Position numbers and translations under genes: made by a program
In this document: positions 59,829 through 64,000 of the stretch, in pieces
Layout of the letters: each line of letters begins with the position of its first letter
Numbering within the stretch: the first letter of the stretch is position 1
Notes under the pieces: model-generated
Told to the model about the DNA's origin: nothing
Database searches by the model: none
The model's input: the letters and a program-made list of their open reading frames with translations, nothing else
Assembly (NCBI GenBank): GCA_030038295.1
Contig: JASHPF010000151.1
Location: forward strand, 1 to 64,000
DNA length: 64,000 nt
Source of the DNA: Streptosporangiaceae bacterium
Lineage (GTDB): Bacteria > Actinomycetota > Actinomycetes > Streptosporangiales > Streptosporangiaceae
Direction of reading: 5' to 3'

Positions 59829-61748
59829 ATGGCGGGACTGATCGAGGACTACGCGCTGATCGGGGACATGCAGACGGCCGCGCTCGTGAGCCGGCACGGC
59901 TCGGTGGACTGGCTGTGCCTGCCCAGGTTCGATTCCGACGCGTGCTTCGCCGCGCTGCTCGGCGACGAGCGCAACGGCCACTGGCGGATCTGCCCCACGA
60001 GCTCCGAGGGCCCCGTGTCCCGGCGCGGCGAGGTCAGCCGGCAGTACCTGGGCGACTCGCTGATCCTGGTCACGACCTGGCGCACCTTCAGCGGCGTCGT
60101 CCGGGTCACCGACTTCATGCCCCCGCGGGACCATGCTGACCCGGTGCTGGTCCGCATCATCGAGGGGGTCGAGGGCAGCGTCGAGATGGAGTCCGTGCTC
60201 AGGCTCCGGTTCGGCTACGGCAAGGTCATTCCCTGGGTACGCCGCAACGGAACCGACATCCGGGCGATCGCGGGCCCCGACTCGGTGTGCTTCCACGGCT
60301 CGATCCGCAGCATCGGGCAGAACATGGCCCACGAGGCGGTGTTCGACGTCAAGGCCGGGGACCGCCAGTGGTTCGCGCTGGCCTGGAAGCAGTCACACCT
60401 GTTCCCCGATCCGTGCGTGATCGCGGCGGTGGCGCTGGACGCCACCAGGGAGTTCTGGTCCGACTGGGCTGCCCGCTGCACCTACCGCGGCCCGTATCGC
60501 GACGCGGTCATGCGGTCGCTGATCACGCTCAAGGGGCTGACATACGCGCCGACCGGCGGCATCGTCGCGGCGCCGACGACGTCGCTGCCCGAGGACATCG
60601 GCGGCGTGCGGAACTGGGACTACCGCTACTGCTGGCTCCGCGACGCGACGATCACGCTGGAGGCGCTGCTGCGTACCGGGTACACCGCCGAGGCCGATAG
60701 CTGGCGCCAGTGGCTGGGCCGCGCGATCGCCGGCGATCCCCGCGATGTGCAGATCATGTACGGCGTGGCCGGCGAGCGGCGGCTCGCCGAGTGGGAGGTC
60801 AGCTGGCTCCCCGGCTACGAGCGGTCAGCCCCCGTGCGAATCGGCAACGCCGCCGTCGATCAGCGGCAGCTCGATGTCTACGGCGAGGTTACCGACGCGC
60901 TCACGCTCGGCCGCCAGGCCGGCCTCGGCTTCGACAAGCACACCTGGAGCCTGCAGCGGCAGCTGCTGGGCTTCCTGGAAAAGCACTGGGATGAGCCCGA
61001 CGAGGGAATCTGGGAGGTGCGGGGACCGCGGCGGCATTTCGTCCACTCCAAGGTGATGGCCTGGGTCGCGTTCGACCGTGCCATTCACCTCGTCGAGCAA
61101 GGCAATCCTGGGCCCCTGCAGCGCTGGCGAGACATCAGGGACCAGATCCACGCGCAAGTACTCGACCACGGCTACGACGCCGCCCGCGGCGTGTTCACCC
61201 AGTACTACGGGAGTGCTGAGCTCGACTCCTCCGTGCTGCTGATCCCTGAGGTCGGTTTCCTCCCCCCGGACGACCCGCGCGTGGTGTCCACGGTCCGCGT
61301 ACTGCGGCGCGAGTTGATGCGGGACGGGCTGATGCTGCGCTATACCCAGGCGGGCGGCAGTGGCGGCACCGCCGACGTCGACGGCCTGCCCGGAGCGGAG
61401 GGCGCGTTCCTGGCGTGCAGCTTCTGGCTCGTGAACGCGCTGCACCTGATCGGCGAGTACGACGAGGCGGTGGCCGTATTCGAGCGCCTGCTGGCCCTGC
61501 GGAATGATCTCGGGCTGCTCAGCGAGGAATACGACCCGCGGTACGGACGCCAGGTCGGCAACACGCCCCAGGCGTTCAGCCATGTTCCGCTGATTCAGGC
61601 AGCGCTGAACCTCGAGGGCCACGCCACCGACCACTGCCGCCGGCGCGGTGGCGACCAGGACGGCACGGCCGACGAGCGCGGTGCTGTCCCGGCTGAGGCC
61701 GGCCACGACGGCGGCGGTCGGGGCGGCGCGACGGTGACTCCCGGCTAG
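59829..61748 (+). CDS. Glycoside hydrolase family 15 protein (trehalase/glucoamylase-like)
   Basis: IEDYALIGDMQTAALVSRHGSVDWLCLPRFDSDACFAALLG; NWDYRYCWLRDATITLEALLRTGY; AGGAGG ribosome-binding site. Confidence 0.95.
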   Translation: MAGLIEDYALIGDMQTAALVSRHGSVDWLCLPRFDSDACFAALLGDERNGHWRICPTSSEGPVSRRGEVSRQYLGDSLILVTTWRTFSGVVRVTDFMPPRDHADPVLVRIIEGVEGSVEMESVLRLRFGYGKVIPWVRRNGTDIRAIAGPDSVCFHGSIRSIGQNMAHEAVFDVKAGDRQWFALAWKQSHLFPDPCVIAAVALDATREFWSDWAARCTYRGPYRDAVMRSLITLKGLTYAPTGGIVAAPTTSLPEDIGGVRNWDYRYCWLRDATITLEALLRTGYTAEADSWRQWLGRAIAGDPRDVQIMYGVAGERRLAEWEVSWLPGYERSAPVRIGNAAVDQRQLDVYGEVTDALTLGRQAGLGFDKHTWSLQRQLLGFLEKHWDEPDEGIWEVRGPRRHFVHSKVMAWVAFDRAIHLVEQGNPGPLQRWRDIRDQIHAQVLDHGYDAARGVFTQYYGSAELDSSVLLIPEVGFLPPDDPRVVSTVRVLRRELMRDGLMLRYTQAGGSGGTADVDGLPGAEGAFLACSFWLVNALHLIGEYDEAVAVFERLLALRNDLGLLSEEYDPRYGRQVGNTPQAFSHVPLIQAALNLEGHATDHCRRRGGDQDGTADERGAVPAEAGHDGGGRGGATVTPG

Positions 61749-61836
61749 GTGCCCGGCTAGGCCGGACCACGCGCTCGCGGCCGCGAGGGCGGGCCGTCCG
61801 GGCAGCACGGTGGCAATGACACACTGATGGGTAGCC

Positions 61837-62724
61837 ATGCCACCTCGCCCACACATTCTGGTCGTTAACGGTCGTAAGGTCCACCGGCCGGTGTTCGTCC
61901 TCGGGGCGCCACACTCCGGTGCCGACCTGATCGGCTGCGCGCTCAAGCGGTCCCCTGGCTTTCACGTGACCATTGGCCAGGAGATCGTGCAGAGCGTGGT
62001 CTACGCCTTCGCCCGGAGTCCGTCGATCCAGCACGGTCGCGGCGCGGCGGCCGCGACGGTGCTGCGCGACGCGCTCGCGCAGGGCTGGCTGGTGACCGCG
62101 CACGGCTGCCTGACGTGCTCGGCCGTATGCCGGCGCGCGGGCGGGGTCACCGGCCCCGCCTGCTGCGTTTCCGAACGCCAGATCGTCAGGTACGGCGACG
62201 CCAGCCCCGACCTCATGTACTGCACCGCCGCGCTGATGGCCGCGTTTCCCGACGCCCGGCTCGTGCAGATCATCAGGGACGGCAGGGACGTCGTGGCGGC
62301 GATGCTAGCTGACCCGCAGGCGCTGAGCTGGTTCAAGGCCGGCGTCGCCAATGTGGAGACGGAGTTCCCCAATCCGTTCCTCGGCGTGGAGACCGAGGAC
62401 GACCGGGCCCTGTGGCCCCGGCTCAGCGTCGTCGGCAAGTGCGCGCTGCGGTGGCGCGGGTCGGTGCGGGCGATGGCCAGGCTGCGCGCGGCCATGTCCG
62501 CCGATCAGCTCACCACGCTGCGATACGAGAACGTCGTCAGCCAGCCGGCCGCGACCGCGGCTGCGCTCGCCGGATTCGTCGGCGGGGAGGTCGGCCGGGT
62601 CGACCTGCCGACCGGGCCGGATGCCGAGCCCGGGTGCTGGCGGCGGGTGCTCACCTCCGCCCAGCTCGCCGAGCTCGACTCCGTGGCCGGGCCGGACCTG
62701 CGACGGGTCGGCTACCTAGACTGA
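61837..62724 (+). CDS. Sulfotransferase family protein with a Cys-rich insertion
   Basis: RPVFVLGAPHSGADLIGCAL (5'-PSB-like loop), LVQIIRDGRDVVAAML (3'-PB-like). Confidence 0.85.
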   Translation: MPPRPHILVVNGRKVHRPVFVLGAPHSGADLIGCALKRSPGFHVTIGQEIVQSVVYAFARSPSIQHGRGAAAATVLRDALAQGWLVTAHGCLTCSAVCRRAGGVTGPACCVSERQIVRYGDASPDLMYCTAALMAAFPDARLVQIIRDGRDVVAAMLADPQALSWFKAGVANVETEFPNPFLGVETEDDRALWPRLSVVGKCALRWRGSVRAMARLRAAMSADQLTTLRYENVVSQPAATAAALAGFVGGEVGRVDLPTGPDAEPGCWRRVLTSAQLAELDSVAGPDLRRVGYLD

Positions 62725-64000
62725 CGCTCTCACGGGGGCGGTGCTGGACGGCGCCGTCTGCTGCCGGGCGAACTGCGTTTCGTACAGGTCGGCGTACAGG
62801 CCGCCCGCTGCCAGCAGCTCCGCGTGCTGGCCCGCCTCGACCACCCGGCCGCCGTCGATCACCAGGATCTGGTCTGCCTCCCGCACGGTTGACAGCCGGT
62901 GGGCGATGACAAGCGAGGTCCGCCCGGCGAGCGCGGTCTTCAGCGCCCGCTGCACAGCCGCCTCGGACTCGGAGTCCAGGTGGGCCGTGGCCTCGTCGAG
63001 GACGACCACCGAGGGCGCCTTCAGCAGCAGCCTGGCCAGCGCGACCCGCTGTTTCTCGCCGCCCGACAGCCGGTAACCCCGGTCGCCGACGACGGTGTCG
63101 AGGCCATCAGGGAGCACCGCGATCAAGTCCCAGATCTGGGCGGCCTGGCAGGCCAGGATGAGCTCCTGCTCGGAAGCCGCGGGGCGGGCGTAGCGCAGAT
63201 TGGCCCGGATCGTGTCGTGATACAGGTGCGCATCCTGGGTCACCACGCCGACGACATCGTGCAGCGAGTCCAGTGTGACGTCCCTGATGTCGGTCCCGCC
63301 GATGGACACGACCCCGTCGGTCGGGTCGTACAGGCGCGCCACCAGGTGCGTGATCGTCGTCTTGCCTGCCCCGGACGGGCCGACCAGGGCGGTCAGCTTG
63401 CCGGCCGGGGCGACAAAACTCACGTCCGTCAGCGCCTGCTGGCCCGGTCCGGTCCGCTCCGGTGCCGGCAGGGCGATCGACTCGAGCGAGGCGAGCGAGA
63501 CCTCTGAAGCCGTCGGGTACCGGAAGCTGACGTGATCGAACTGGATGTCCGGCGCCGCCCCGGAGCCGCCGGAGCCGCCGCGCCCGGCCGCCGGGAGCGG
63601 CGTCGCGTCCGGCTTCTCATCGATGATCGGCTTCAGGTCCAGCACCTCGAATACCCGGTCGAAGCTGACCAGCGCGGTCATGTAGTTGACCTGCACGTTC
63701 GACAGCGACGTGATCGGCCCGTAGAGCCGGGTCAGCAGGGTGGCAAGGGCCACCATGCTGCCGATCTGCAGCGCCCCGTGGATAACCAGCTCGCCGCCGA
63801 GTCCGTAGGCCACCGACTGCGACAGGGTGGCCAGCAGGCTGAGCCCGGTCACGAGTGCGCTGCCCCACAGCGCGGTGAGCACGCCGATGTCCCTGACCCG
63901 AGCCGCCCGGCCGGCGAACAGGCCGAGCTCGTCCGCCGGGCGACCGTACAGCTTGGCCAGCATGGCGCCCGCCACATTGAAGCGCTCCGTCATCGTGGTG
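62716..64000 (-). CDS. ABC transporter ATP-binding/permease protein, truncated at the window end
   Basis: GPSGAGKTTITHLVARLYDP, RLSGGEKQRVALARLLLKAPSVVVLDEATAHLDSESE; the reading frame continues beyond the window. Confidence 0.93.
   Translation of the reverse strand, partial: TTMTERFNVAGAMLAKLYGRPADELGLFAGRAARVRDIGVLTALWGSALVTGLSLLATLSQSVAYGLGGELVIHGALQIGSMVALATLLTRLYGPITSLSNVQVNYMTALVSFDRVFEVLDLKPIIDEKPDATPLPAAGRGGSGGSGAAPDIQFDHVSFRYPTASEVSLASLESIALPAPERTGPGQQALTDVSFVAPAGKLTALVGPSGAGKTTITHLVARLYDPTDGVVSIGGTDIRDVTLDSLHDVVGVVTQDAHLYHDTIRANLRYARPAASEQELILACQAAQIWDLIAVLPDGLDTVVGDRGYRLSGGEKQRVALARLLLKAPSVVVLDEATAHLDSESEAAVQRALKTALAGRTSLVIAHRLSTVREADQILVIDGGRVVEAGQHAELLAAGGLYADLYETQFARQQTAPSSTAPVRASV

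Overview
This 64 kb window is high-GC actinobacterial chromosome. I saw no convincing tRNA, rRNA, CRISPR array, phage or insertion sequence. Its backbone is the Pup-proteasome neighbourhood, read mostly on the minus strand: arc/mpa, dop, pup, prcB, prcA, an aldehyde dehydrogenase, pafA, a GT-C-like membrane protein, an FKBP isomerase, pafB/pafC, tatA/tatC, a methyltransferase and a HelY-like helicase. To the right are trmI, a Rip3-like site-2 protease, a RecB-like nuclease, a dipeptide ABC operon, PAC2, an SCO1664/DUF3090/histidine-phosphatase/FHA cluster, fabI/fabG, tldD/tldE, dodecin, a PadR-DrrAB exporter, moaA, mgsA, a SelB-like factor, an acyl-CoA synthetase, an SsuABC-like transporter, GH15, a sulfotransferase and a truncated ABC exporter. 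The best candidates for something new are: (1) an unannotated sRNA locus at about 41.35-41.47 kb with three consecutive hairpins that each show a CCCCCG loop, resembling the actinobacterial 6C RNA, followed by a tandemly triplicated 85-bp hairpin repeat; (2) a DUF3866-NUDIX fusion divergent from the DNA-damage regulators pafBC; (3) a SelB-like factor with degraded GTPase motifs; (4) a compact kinase-like/DUF3090/phosphatase/FHA cluster; and (5) frequent leaderless-promoter geometry (TANNNT 6-8 nt before the start codon). All product calls come from reading motifs by eye; no database search was run.
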